Below are positions 8,526 to 16,011 of a DNA stretch of 64,000 nucleotides, one piece after another. The stretch is from Nitrospinota bacterium (GTDB taxonomy: Bacteria > Nitrospinota_A > UBA7883 > JACRGQ01): positions 51,947 to 115,946 of the forward strand of contig JACRGR010000051.1 in assembly GCA_016212275.1 (NCBI GenBank), given 5' to 3'. Below the pieces are notes generated by a model that had not been told where the DNA came from, did no database searches, and was given only the letters and a program-made list of their open reading frames with translations. The position numbers and the translations under genes were made by a program. Numbering within the stretch: the first letter of the stretch is position 1; each line of letters begins with the position of its first letter.

Positions 8526-10177
8526 AAAAAATACTGATCCTCAATTTCACGAGGATAGGGGACCTGATCCAGACCACGCCGTTATTGGCGGGGCTGAAGG
8601 AGGCGGGTCCGTGCGAGATAACGCTGGTGGGGAATGTCAGCTTCATCGGCATCTGCAAGAACCTGCCGAACATAGACGTGCTGAAGGTGTTCGACGTAAA
8701 ACGGTTCATAAACGCCGACGGCGGCGCCACCTCCATCCTCGACGTATACCGCTACCTCGACGCATTGGTGAATGAACTGAAGGCGGGGCGGTACGACGTG
8801 CTCATCAACCTCAGTCACTCCAACCTGACCGCGGTGATGGGGAGGATGCTGGAGATCCCCGAAGTCCGCGGCGTCTATTCCACCGCCGAAGGAAACAAAG
8901 TGGTGAACGACCCGTGGCTCACCTATTTCACCTCCCTGCTCGGATTCCGGCATTACAACACCTTTAACCTGGTGGACCTGTATCAGCTTGGCGGCGGCGT
9001 TCAACCCAAGGCGCGCGGACTGCTGATTGACCGCAAGCAACCGGAGGAAGAAGCGGGGAAACTCCTGCGGGAACTGGAAATACGCGATGGCGAAATGCTC
9101 ATCGGCATCCAGGCGGGAGCCAGTTTGAAGGAACGCAGGTGGCCCGCCGAAAAATTCGCGGCGAGCGCCGACGCGCTGGCAAAACGGTTCGGCGCGAAAG
9201 TCGTGCTATTCGGCGCTCCCGCCGAAAAGGAACTGGTGGACGAAGTGGCGGGGAAAATAACGGCGCCGCACATCAACCTTGGCGGGAAGACAACCCTTGA
9301 GCAACTGATAGGGATGGTCCAACGGTGCAACCTGCTGGTGACCAACGACACCGCCACCATGCATATCGCCGCGGCGGTGGGAACACCGATCGTGGGGCTT
9401 TTCCTGGTGCATGCATTCGCGGCGGAAACCGGGCCGTACTGCCAACATGCGGTGGTCGTGGAACCGGAAATTTCCTGTTACCCGTGCGGCCACCACTCCT
9501 CCTGCCCCCACTATGCATGTTTTGATATGGTAACGTCGGCCCATATCGTGGCCGCCGCCGAAATGGCGCTGGACCTGAAAACCGGCAAGGTCCCGTCCGC
9601 GCCGCCGGAGTTATTCGCGGGTGTGCGGCTCTTGGTTCCGTATTTCGACGAATGTGGGTTCATAGACCTTCGTCCACTGAAAAAAGTGTCGCCGCGCCCG
9701 CAGGACATCCTTGCGCGGATGTACCGGCATCTATTCATGAAAAGCGCCTGTGGCGCGGCTTCTGGAGAATCGTGGAAAGCGACGCTGGAACGCGATTATC
9801 AAATGCCGCCGCGCGGCGAGTTGGGAAAAATGATGGAGAAGGAATGCGCGGCTTTCAATAAGCTCTCTTCAGCCGCGGCTGATGGGGCGCGCATTGTGGG
9901 GCAGGCGCTCAAATTTCTCCAAAGCGGACAGGCGGAGAAGGCGCGCACGCTGGCGAAGGAAATAATGGATGTTGACCGGCGGATTGAGATCGCCGGGCTT
10001 TCCAACCCGGAGCTTTCGCCCATCGTGCGTCTGTTCGCGGCGGGAAAGGCGAACCTGGGCGACCGTCCCCCCATGGTGATGTTGCAACAGGCCAAAATGT
10101 TGTACACTGAGGCGGGCGCCGCGTCCGCCGCGATGGAACGCATGGCGGCGGATTTGGCCGACGGACGGACGGAATAA
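8522..10177 (+). CDS. Glycosyltransferase family 9 (heptosyltransferase-like) with C-terminal extension
   Basis: 551 residues. Residues ~1-350 are a GT9/ADP-heptose:LPS heptosyltransferase-type enzyme: MKKILILNFTRIGDLIQTTP at the N-terminus (the last T is residue 19), IGIQAGASLKERRWPAEKFA, and the donor-site VTNDTATMHIAAAVGTPIVGLF. A Cys cluster, C-YPCGHHSSCPHYAC, follows the last motif, as in many GT9 proteins where the Cys group sits before the C-terminal helix. The last ~190 residues are helical and not recognised. ATG overlaps the previous stop by 4 bases, so this is the fourth gene of the coupled glycosylation operon. It may act on LPS core or on the same surface glycan; context favours the latter. 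Confidence 0.85.
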   Translation: MKKILILNFTRIGDLIQTTPLLAGLKEAGPCEITLVGNVSFIGICKNLPNIDVLKVFDVKRFINADGGATSILDVYRYLDALVNELKAGRYDVLINLSHSNLTAVMGRMLEIPEVRGVYSTAEGNKVVNDPWLTYFTSLLGFRHYNTFNLVDLYQLGGGVQPKARGLLIDRKQPEEEAGKLLRELEIRDGEMLIGIQAGASLKERRWPAEKFAASADALAKRFGAKVVLFGAPAEKELVDEVAGKITAPHINLGGKTTLEQLIGMVQRCNLLVTNDTATMHIAAAVGTPIVGLFLVHAFAAETGPYCQHAVVVEPEISCYPCGHHSSCPHYACFDMVTSAHIVAAAEMALDLKTGKVPSAPPELFAGVRLLVPYFDECGFIDLRPLKKVSPRPQDILARMYRHLFMKSACGAASGESWKATLERDYQMPPRGELGKMMEKECAAFNKLSSAAADGARIVGQALKFLQSGQAEKARTLAKEIMDVDRRIEIAGLSNPELSPIVRLFAAGKANLGDRPPMVMLQQAKMLYTEAGAASAAMERMAADLADGRTE

Positions 10178-10205
10178 CCTGCCATCCCGCGAAAGGAACG
10201 GGCTG

Positions 10206-10823
10206 ATGATAATTAAGTTGAACGACGAGGATATTCAGTGGAACGCGCAGGGGCAAAATACCCTCGGTGAATTGATCGAGGAATTTGTCGCCAAGCGGTT
10301 TTTCAAGGACGAGTTCATCAATACATTGGTGGTGAACGGCACCGTGATCCCGGACGCCGAAATGGCCCCGGTGCGGATGAAGCCGCTGTCCGACATAACC
10401 ACTTTGCAGATGACCACCGAGACTTTCCGCAACGTGTCGGTGCGCGCCCTCGACTCCATGTCCGAATACCTGGACGGGCTGGCGGGGATGGTGGAGCAGA
10501 GCGCCGATAAATTCCGCATGGACGACGAGGTGGAAGCGAACAAGTATTTCATCAGTTGTGTGGAAGGGTTGCAGACCTTCGTCGGCATCATAGACAAGGT
10601 GAAGACGCTCAACGGGCTGGACTTCGGCAAGATGACGCACGAGGGGACTTCCATCGGCGAAAAGGAATCGGCGCTTTTGGGGGTGCTGAACTCGCTGTTC
10701 GAGATTCAGATGAAAAAGGATTGGGTGAGCCTGGCGGACATACTGGAGTACGAACTTTCGCCTCTCATCATCGAATGGAAGGCCATCCTTCAAACTGTGG
10801 CCGATATTTTGCGGAAACCCTGA
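10206..10823 (+). CDS. Unknown protein at the end of the glycosylation operon
   Basis: 205 residues, no signal peptide or membrane segment, acidic. GAAAGGAAC lies 5-13 bases before ATG 10206, giving a good ribosome site. Residues ~1-85 alternate short strands and a helix (IIKLNDEDIQW; TLGELIEEFVAKRFF; NTLVVNGTVIP), the layout of a small beta-grasp/ThiS-like fold; this is only a suggestion. Residues ~85-205 are mostly helical (LDSMSEYLDGLAGMVEQ; ESALLGVLNSLFEIQMKKDW). It lies 28 bases after the GT9 gene and is probably co-transcribed. No family recognised; a role in flagellar or glycan assembly is inferred only from neighbours. It converges on tolB. Confidence 0.7.
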   Translation: MIIKLNDEDIQWNAQGQNTLGELIEEFVAKRFFKDEFINTLVVNGTVIPDAEMAPVRMKPLSDITTLQMTTETFRNVSVRALDSMSEYLDGLAGMVEQSADKFRMDDEVEANKYFISCVEGLQTFVGIIDKVKTLNGLDFGKMTHEGTSIGEKESALLGVLNSLFEIQMKKDWVSLADILEYELSPLIIEWKAILQTVADILRKP

Positions 10824-10827
10824 TCGT

Positions 10828-12171
10828 TCAGTTCCGCGGCGACCACGATGGGGCATAGGCGCCGCCCGGCATATTCGTCACCTGTATCTGGTTCTCGCCG
10901 CTGGCGTTCATGATGTATATCTGCCGCTCACCCGTGCGCGTGCTTGAAAACGCAAGGTGTCTGCCGTCCGGCGACCACGAGGGGGATTCGTTCTTGCCGT
11001 TGTCGGCGGTCACCTGTTTTTCCAGCGAGCCGTCCAGGTTCTTGATGACGATGTTGAACGTCCAGTCCATCATCGAGGCGTAGGCGATGCGGTCCCCCTT
11101 CGGCGACCATGCGGGGTCCGCGTTGTAATCGCCGTTGAAGGTGAACCGCTGGGGGTTCGTGCCGTCCGCGTTCATGATGTAAATGTGGGGCCGGCCCGGA
11201 ATATCCGAAACGTAGGCGATCTGTTTGCCGTCCGGCGACCACGAGGGGGAGGTCTCGATGGATTCCGAATAGGTGAGCCGGGTGAGGCCGCCGCCGTCCG
11301 ATGAAATGGTGTAGATGTCGGAGTTCCCGTCCGCCGTCATGGTGAAAGCGATCCGCTTGCCGTCCGGCGAATAGACCGCCGCGGATTGCGTTTTGCCGGG
11401 GCTTGCCACCAGCGGCTTCACCGCGCCACTCCGCAGATCAAGCGTGAAGGCCGCGGGCCACCGGTTGTGGAACGAGGTGAACAAGAGCCGCGTGCCGAAA
11501 GGGGACCACTCCGGCGAGAGAATGATGCTCTTGATGGTGGTTATCTGTTTTACGTTCTGCCCGTCGTAGTCCATCAGGAACAGTTCCTTGTTCCCCCCCA
11601 CGCGCCCGGCGAACACGATGCGCGAATCGGCCACCCCCGCCTCGCCGGTAAAGCGGTAGATAACCTGGTCGGCGAACTTGTGCACCATTTTCCGGAAAAT
11701 GTTGCTCGTCCCCGTGTAGCGCGTGCCGGCTAATTGCTCCTGCCGGTCCACGTCGTACAGGCGGCACTCCACCGCCATCTGCCCGCCGGGGATGGCGTAA
11801 TAGACGCCTTTGGCCAGCGCATTCACTCCCGCGTCGTTCCACAGGTTCCACGCGGTTGCGTCCTTTTCCATTTCCTTGATCTCGGTGAACACCTTTTCAT
11901 CCTTCAGGATGCTGAAGTAGCCGGAGAATACCAGGTCGAAGTCCAGAGCCTCTTTCGCCGTTTTTCCCGCCTGTCCGTCATCAGCGGCTTTCAGCTTGTT
12001 CGGCTTGAACCAGAATTCCGGCACCGCCAGCTTGATATGCTCCGACCGCTTGCGGGAAATGCCTATGAACACTTCCACCGCTCCCGCTGAGGCCGCGCAC
12101 AGGCACAGCGCCAGCGCGGCCAGCCGCAATGCTCTAGCGGCCCGGCGCAAGAGTAAATCCAAAATGAACAT
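10828..12171 (-). CDS. tolB: TolB, periplasmic component of the Tol-Pal system
   Basis: About 447 residues from the ATG at 12171, chosen because AGAGGAAA stands ~6 bases upstream and the protein then begins with a clean signal peptide (MFILDLLLRRAARALRLAAL, cleaved after ASAGA). An ~110-residue N-terminal domain is followed by the six-bladed propeller with recurring SPDGKRIAFTM, SPDGKQIAYVSD, SPKGDRIAYASM and SPDGRHLAFSST blades. TolB links the inner-membrane Tol complex to Pal and peptidoglycan during outer-membrane constriction. The start overlaps the end of the upstream tonB/tolA-like gene by 38 bases. A pal gene would normally follow; instead the next gene is an unrelated convergent one. 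Confidence 0.93.
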   Translation of the reverse strand: MFILDLLLRRAARALRLAALALCLCAASAGAVEVFIGISRKRSEHIKLAVPEFWFKPNKLKAADDGQAGKTAKEALDFDLVFSGYFSILKDEKVFTEIKEMEKDATAWNLWNDAGVNALAKGVYYAIPGGQMAVECRLYDVDRQEQLAGTRYTGTSNIFRKMVHKFADQVIYRFTGEAGVADSRIVFAGRVGGNKELFLMDYDGQNVKQITTIKSIILSPEWSPFGTRLLFTSFHNRWPAAFTLDLRSGAVKPLVASPGKTQSAAVYSPDGKRIAFTMTADGNSDIYTISSDGGGLTRLTYSESIETSPSWSPDGKQIAYVSDIPGRPHIYIMNADGTNPQRFTFNGDYNADPAWSPKGDRIAYASMMDWTFNIVIKNLDGSLEKQVTADNGKNESPSWSPDGRHLAFSSTRTGERQIYIMNASGENQIQVTNMPGGAYAPSWSPRN

Positions 12172-12919
12172 CCAACGTTTCCTCTTTATATCCGGGAGGC
12201 AGAGGAGGGAAGGGGGCGGATTTTTGAACCGCTTCCAGTGCCGAGCGGTCAATATTATTGTTCAGCGATGATTGTTCTATTTCTATATGCGTGATCTTTC
12301 CCTCACGATTGATTTTGTAATAGATGGTGACTTTTATAGGTCTGTCGGTGAAATAGTTGAAACTCAAAGTATCCCAGTTGGTAAATATCTTTCCTTCCAT
12401 CATGCGAATGTGCCATTCATAGGGAAAATCCTTGAGGTGGATTATCCCACCCCCTTTTTTCTCGCGCACCTCTTTCGCCACCGATTCGCTCTGCTTCGCC
12501 TCCGGGAGCGCCTGCTTTTGCTTGAGGCGCGAAGGGATCGCGCCGGTGTCCGCCATTTTCTGATTCACGCTCTTTTTCACCAGCGTCACCTTTTTTATTT
12601 CCCCGCCCGCGTCTTTGGTTATCGGCAACAGCTTTTTCTCGACCGGCGAAACCTTTTTCACCGCCGGGGCCGATTGCGGCACCGCGTCCACCACGCTGGA
12701 TTTGCCGAGGGTTGGCTCCCCCGCGATCGGGCCGGGGTCTATCAGGTGGACGACGTACGAATCCTGCTTAAAGGTGAGCCGCGGTTTCCCGCCGAAGTAG
12801 GTGCCGTAAGTGTACATTCCCAGAAATCCCGCCGCGTGCAGGGCGATGGAGAGCGAAAGCGCGAGGAATAGCAGGTCCCTCCCGTTTTCGTTTGGCATCG
12901 GATTGCCGCGCATTGGCAT
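12134..12919 (-). CDS. TonB/TolA-like energy-transducing protein
   Basis: 261 residues. One N-terminal membrane helix (LLFLALSLSIALHAAGFLGM), a Pro/Lys-rich periplasmic spacer (~50-150), and a C-terminal TonB-type domain (IKVTIYYKINREGKITHIEI; DRSALEAVQKSAPFPPLPPG). The position between tolR and tolB is that of TolA, which bridges the inner-membrane proton-driven TolQR complex and the outer membrane. The C-terminal domain reads more like the generic TonB/TolA fold. Either ATG 12919 or ATG 12898 could be used; 12919 has a weak TAGG site. It lies 7 bases after tolR, so the same transcript is likely. Confidence 0.85.
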   Translation of the reverse strand: MPMRGNPMPNENGRDLLFLALSLSIALHAAGFLGMYTYGTYFGGKPRLTFKQDSYVVHLIDPGPIAGEPTLGKSSVVDAVPQSAPAVKKVSPVEKKLLPITKDAGGEIKKVTLVKKSVNQKMADTGAIPSRLKQKQALPEAKQSESVAKEVREKKGGGIIHLKDFPYEWHIRMMEGKIFTNWDTLSFNYFTDRPIKVTIYYKINREGKITHIEIEQSSLNNNIDRSALEAVQKSAPFPPLPPGYKEETLDVHFGFTLAPGR

Positions 12920-12926
12920 GGAAAAC

Positions 12927-13349
12927 CTATTGGATGGCCGGCAAAGGTTCGGTGACCATCCCCAGGTTCCGCACCCCCGCCCGCCGCGCGGACGACATCA
13001 CCTGCATCACGAACCCGTAGGAGAGTTCCTCGTCCGCCCGCAGGAATACGTCGGCGTTCACGTTTTGCCGCGCCAGTTGGGTCAGCCGTTTCTCAAGTTC
13101 GGCGGAGGTTATCTGGCTTTCATTCAGGAATATCCGCCGGTCGCGGTACACGGTGATGACCCACGATTCCGCGCGCGTCACCGGGCTGGCCTCCACCTTC
13201 GGCAGTTTCACGTCGAACCCGAACCGCGCCAGCGGGGCGGTGATCATGAATATGATGAGGAGCACCAGCATCACGTCCACGAGCGGCGTTACGTTGATGT
13301 CGGACATCGCGCCGTGCGTCCTGCGGAATCGTTTTCCCTTGTATGCCAT
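12927..13349 (-). CDS. tolR: TolR/ExbD-type biopolymer transport protein
   Basis: 140 residues with the ExbD/TolR signature: a short basic cytoplasmic tail, then SDINVTPLVDVMLVLLIIFM, whose membrane helix carries the proton-conducting Asp (D in PLVDVMLVL), then a periplasmic domain ending in VLIRADE-like VFLRADEELSYG. It uses the proton gradient together with a TolQ/ExbB partner, to drive TolA. Unusually, no tolQ lies upstream: the divergent neighbour is a P-type ATPase. A GGGGGG ribosome site (13351-13357) and a TATAAT box (13373-13378) stand before the ATG. Confidence 0.92.
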   Translation of the reverse strand: MAYKGKRFRRTHGAMSDINVTPLVDVMLVLLIIFMITAPLARFGFDVKLPKVEASPVTRAESWVITVYRDRRIFLNESQITSAELEKRLTQLARQNVNADVFLRADEELSYGFVMQVMSSARRAGVRNLGMVTEPLPAIQ

Positions 13350-13372
13350 CGGCCCCCCAAACGGTTTTGGCG

Positions 13373-13378
13373 ATTATA
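13373..13378 (-). promoter_or_regulatory. -10 box for the tolR operon
   Basis: A perfect TATAAT on the minus strand, 23 bases before the tolR ATG, with a G-run ribosome site between. It gives a start point near 13366 and a conventional ~17-nt leader. No clear -35 box was seen. Confidence 0.5.
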
Positions 13379-13427
13379 CCCCGCGTCCCCCGGCGATAAA
13401 AGCCTTTTGGCCCGTGGCGGCAGGCGG

Positions 13428-13433
13428 TAGAAT
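13428..13433 (+). promoter_or_regulatory. -10 box directly before the P-type ATPase start
   Basis: TAGAAT stands 7 bases before ATG 13441 and no Shine-Dalgarno sequence lies between. Transcription would begin at about the A of the ATG, a leaderless arrangement repeated elsewhere in the window. Confidence 0.45.
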
Positions 13434-13440
13434 TCAAACG

Positions 13441-16011
13441 ATGGCACGCGCAGGGCTGGACTTCGAGCATCAAAATGGCCTCTCGGACGAGGAGGCCGCG
13501 CGCCGTCTGGCGGAAGAGGGGTTCAACGAGCTTCCCTCCGCCAAGCCGAAAAGCGCGTTCGCCATCGCCTTCGACGTGATCCGCGAGCCGATGTTCCTTC
13601 TGTTGGTCGCGTGTGGAGTTATATACCTCATGCTGGGCGATACCGAAGAGGCGCTCCTTCTATTGGGGTTCGTGTTCGTCGTCATGTTCATCACATTTTA
13701 CCAAGAGCGGAAAACGGAACGCGCCCTCGAAGCGTTGCGCGACCTGTCCAGTCCCCGCGCGCTGGTGATACGCGGCGGGAGGGAAGTCCGCATCCCGGGC
13801 CGCGACGTGGTGCGCGGCGACATCATGGTGCTGGAAGAGGGGGACAGGGTTCCCGCCGACGCGGAACTGCTCTCGTGCGTGAGCCTGATGACCGATGAAT
13901 CGCTCCTCACCGGCGAACCGGTGCCGGTGCGAAAATCCGCGCTGGAGGGAGAGCCGCCCCCCGCGCGCCCCGGCGGCGACGACCTGCCATTCGTTTTTTC
14001 GGGGACGCTCGTGGTGCGGGGGCAGGGGATAGCGCGGGCGCGGGCCACCGGCGGTTCCACCGAGATTGGCAAGATCGGCAAGGCGCTGGAAAGCCTGATA
14101 CCGGAAGATACCCATCTGCAAAAGGAAAGCAGAACGGTTGTCCGGGTTTTCACCACGGCGGGGCTTGGGCTATTGGCCATTATCGTCGGCGTGTTCGGCT
14201 TTGTGCGCGGCGATTGGCTGAACGGCCTTTTGGCGGGGCTAACCGTTGCCATGTCCATCCTGCCGGAGGAGATACCGGTTATCCTCACCGTGTTCCTGGC
14301 GCTGGGGGCGTGGCGCATTTCCCACAAGCGGGTATTGACGCGGAGCGTACCCGCGCTGGAAATGCTGGGGGCGGTGACGGTGCTGTGCGTGGACAAGACC
14401 GGCACCCTCACGCAAAACCGGATGACCGCCGCCCGCCTGTACGCCGAGGGGCGGTTCCACGACGTTGACCCGCAAACCCCGGGAGCGTTGCCGGAACATT
14501 TCCACCGCCTTGCCGAATACAGCATGCTCGCGGGGAAAAAGGACCCATTCGACCCGATGGAAAAGGCCCTGGTGGAGATGGGGGATCGCTACCTGCACGG
14601 CTCGGAACATGTCCACGAAGAGCGAGAATTGGTGCGCGAGTACCCGCTGACGAAAAAGTTTCTGGCGTTCACGCACATCTGGAAAAAGGAAGGTGGAGAG
14701 TCACTATTGGTGGCAACAAAGGGGGCGCCGGAAACCGTGGCCGACCTGTGCCACCTCCCCGCCGGGAGCAGGCGGAAAGTGCTGGAAAGCGCGGAGGCGA
14801 TGGCGGCGGACGGCCTGCGTGTGCTGGGAGTGGCTTCCGCGTCGCTCCCGACCCCGGAACAATTGCCGGAATCCCAACATGATTTCTCGCTGGAGTTCAT
14901 CGGCCTCATCGGGTTATCGGATCCGGTGCGTCCCGGTGTGGCGGAGTCGTTGAGCGAATGTAAAAGCGCGGGTATTCGCGTGGTGATGATCACCGGCGAC
15001 TATCCGCGGACCGCCAAAAGCGTTGCGGAGCGGATAGGTTTGGAAAGTTCTGGCGGCTGTATCACCGGCTCGGAATTGGAGGCGATGACGGACGCGGAAC
15101 TGAAGGAAAAGATCGGGCGGGTGAATGTTTTCGCGCGCGTCCAGCCGGATCAGAAATTGCGCATCGTGGGCGCTCTCAAGGCGAACGGCGAAGTGGTGGG
15201 CATGACCGGCGACGGCGTGAACGACGCTCCCGCGCTCAAGGCCGCCCACATCGGGATAGCGATGGGGCAAAGGGGCACCGACGTGGCGCGCGAAGCGGCG
15301 GCGCTGGTATTGACGGACGACGATTTTTCCTCCATCGTGAGCGCGGTGCGCTTGGGGCGGCGGATATTCGACAACATCAAAAAGGCCATCGCCTACACTA
15401 TCGGTATCCACATTCCCATCGCGGGCATATCATTGGTGCCCGTGCTCGTCGGCTGGCCGCTGGTACTTTTGCCGGTGCATATCGCGTTTTTGGAGCTTAT
15501 CATTGACCCCGCCTGTTCCGTGGTGTTCGAGGCGGAAGAAGAAGAGAAGGGGATAATGCGAAAACCCCCGCGCGATCCCTCACGCCCGCTGTTCAGCCGC
15601 GAGATGGTGACTATCAGCGTTTTGTTGGGGGCGGGCGTATTCGTCATCGTCTTCGCCGTTTTCGCGGTTGCTATGTTGCGCGGGCAGGGGGTGAACGATG
15701 CGCGCGCCCTCACGTTCACCACCCTGATAGTTTCAAATATAGGGCTTATTCTCACCAACCGTTCGTGGACGGAAGGTATATTGACCACGCTGAAAAGGCC
15801 GAACGCCGCGCTGTGGTGGCTGATAGGCGGCGCGGTGGTGTTCATTTCCCTCGTGCTCTACGTTCCGTTTCTGCGCCAGTTATTCCGCTTCACCTCGCTC
15901 CATCCGGTGGACATCGCTATCTGCCTCGTCGCGGGCATGTTGGGGGTGGCATGGTTTGAACTGTTGAAGTTCCTCCGTCGCGGCGGCGCGAATCGGGGAG
16001 CGGTCAGATAA
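13441..16011 (+). CDS. Cation-transporting P-type ATPase
   Basis: 856 residues from ATG 13441; an upstream extension is rejected because it would run antisense through tolR. The order is: N-terminal cation-ATPase domain (GLSDEEAARRLAEEGFNELP), two membrane helices, actuator domain with LTGEPVPVRK (TGE loop), helices 3-4 with SILPEEIPVILTVFLALGA, the phosphorylation site DKTGTLTQNR (Asp near residue 318), the nucleotide domain, hinge MTGDGVNDAPALKAA, and about six C-terminal helices. The layout is P2-like (Ca2+-type), but PEEIP replaces the PEGLP of calcium pumps, so the transported ion cannot be named. It is divergent from tolR and its end overlaps the convergent kinase gene by 8 bases. Confidence 0.9.
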   Translation: MARAGLDFEHQNGLSDEEAARRLAEEGFNELPSAKPKSAFAIAFDVIREPMFLLLVACGVIYLMLGDTEEALLLLGFVFVVMFITFYQERKTERALEALRDLSSPRALVIRGGREVRIPGRDVVRGDIMVLEEGDRVPADAELLSCVSLMTDESLLTGEPVPVRKSALEGEPPPARPGGDDLPFVFSGTLVVRGQGIARARATGGSTEIGKIGKALESLIPEDTHLQKESRTVVRVFTTAGLGLLAIIVGVFGFVRGDWLNGLLAGLTVAMSILPEEIPVILTVFLALGAWRISHKRVLTRSVPALEMLGAVTVLCVDKTGTLTQNRMTAARLYAEGRFHDVDPQTPGALPEHFHRLAEYSMLAGKKDPFDPMEKALVEMGDRYLHGSEHVHEERELVREYPLTKKFLAFTHIWKKEGGESLLVATKGAPETVADLCHLPAGSRRKVLESAEAMAADGLRVLGVASASLPTPEQLPESQHDFSLEFIGLIGLSDPVRPGVAESLSECKSAGIRVVMITGDYPRTAKSVAERIGLESSGGCITGSELEAMTDAELKEKIGRVNVFARVQPDQKLRIVGALKANGEVVGMTGDGVNDAPALKAAHIGIAMGQRGTDVAREAAALVLTDDDFSSIVSAVRLGRRIFDNIKKAIAYTIGIHIPIAGISLVPVLVGWPLVLLPVHIAFLELIIDPACSVVFEAEEEEKGIMRKPPRDPSRPLFSREMVTISVLLGAGVFVIVFAVFAVAMLRGQGVNDARALTFTTLIVSNIGLILTNRSWTEGILTTLKRPNAALWWLIGGAVVFISLVLYVPFLRQLFRFTSLHPVDIAICLVAGMLGVAWFELLKFLRRGGANRGAVR

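Noticed and set aside
13153..13440. 96-codon N-terminal extension of the P-type ATPase
   Set aside because: It overlaps tolR on the other strand, and the domain starts properly after ATG 13441.
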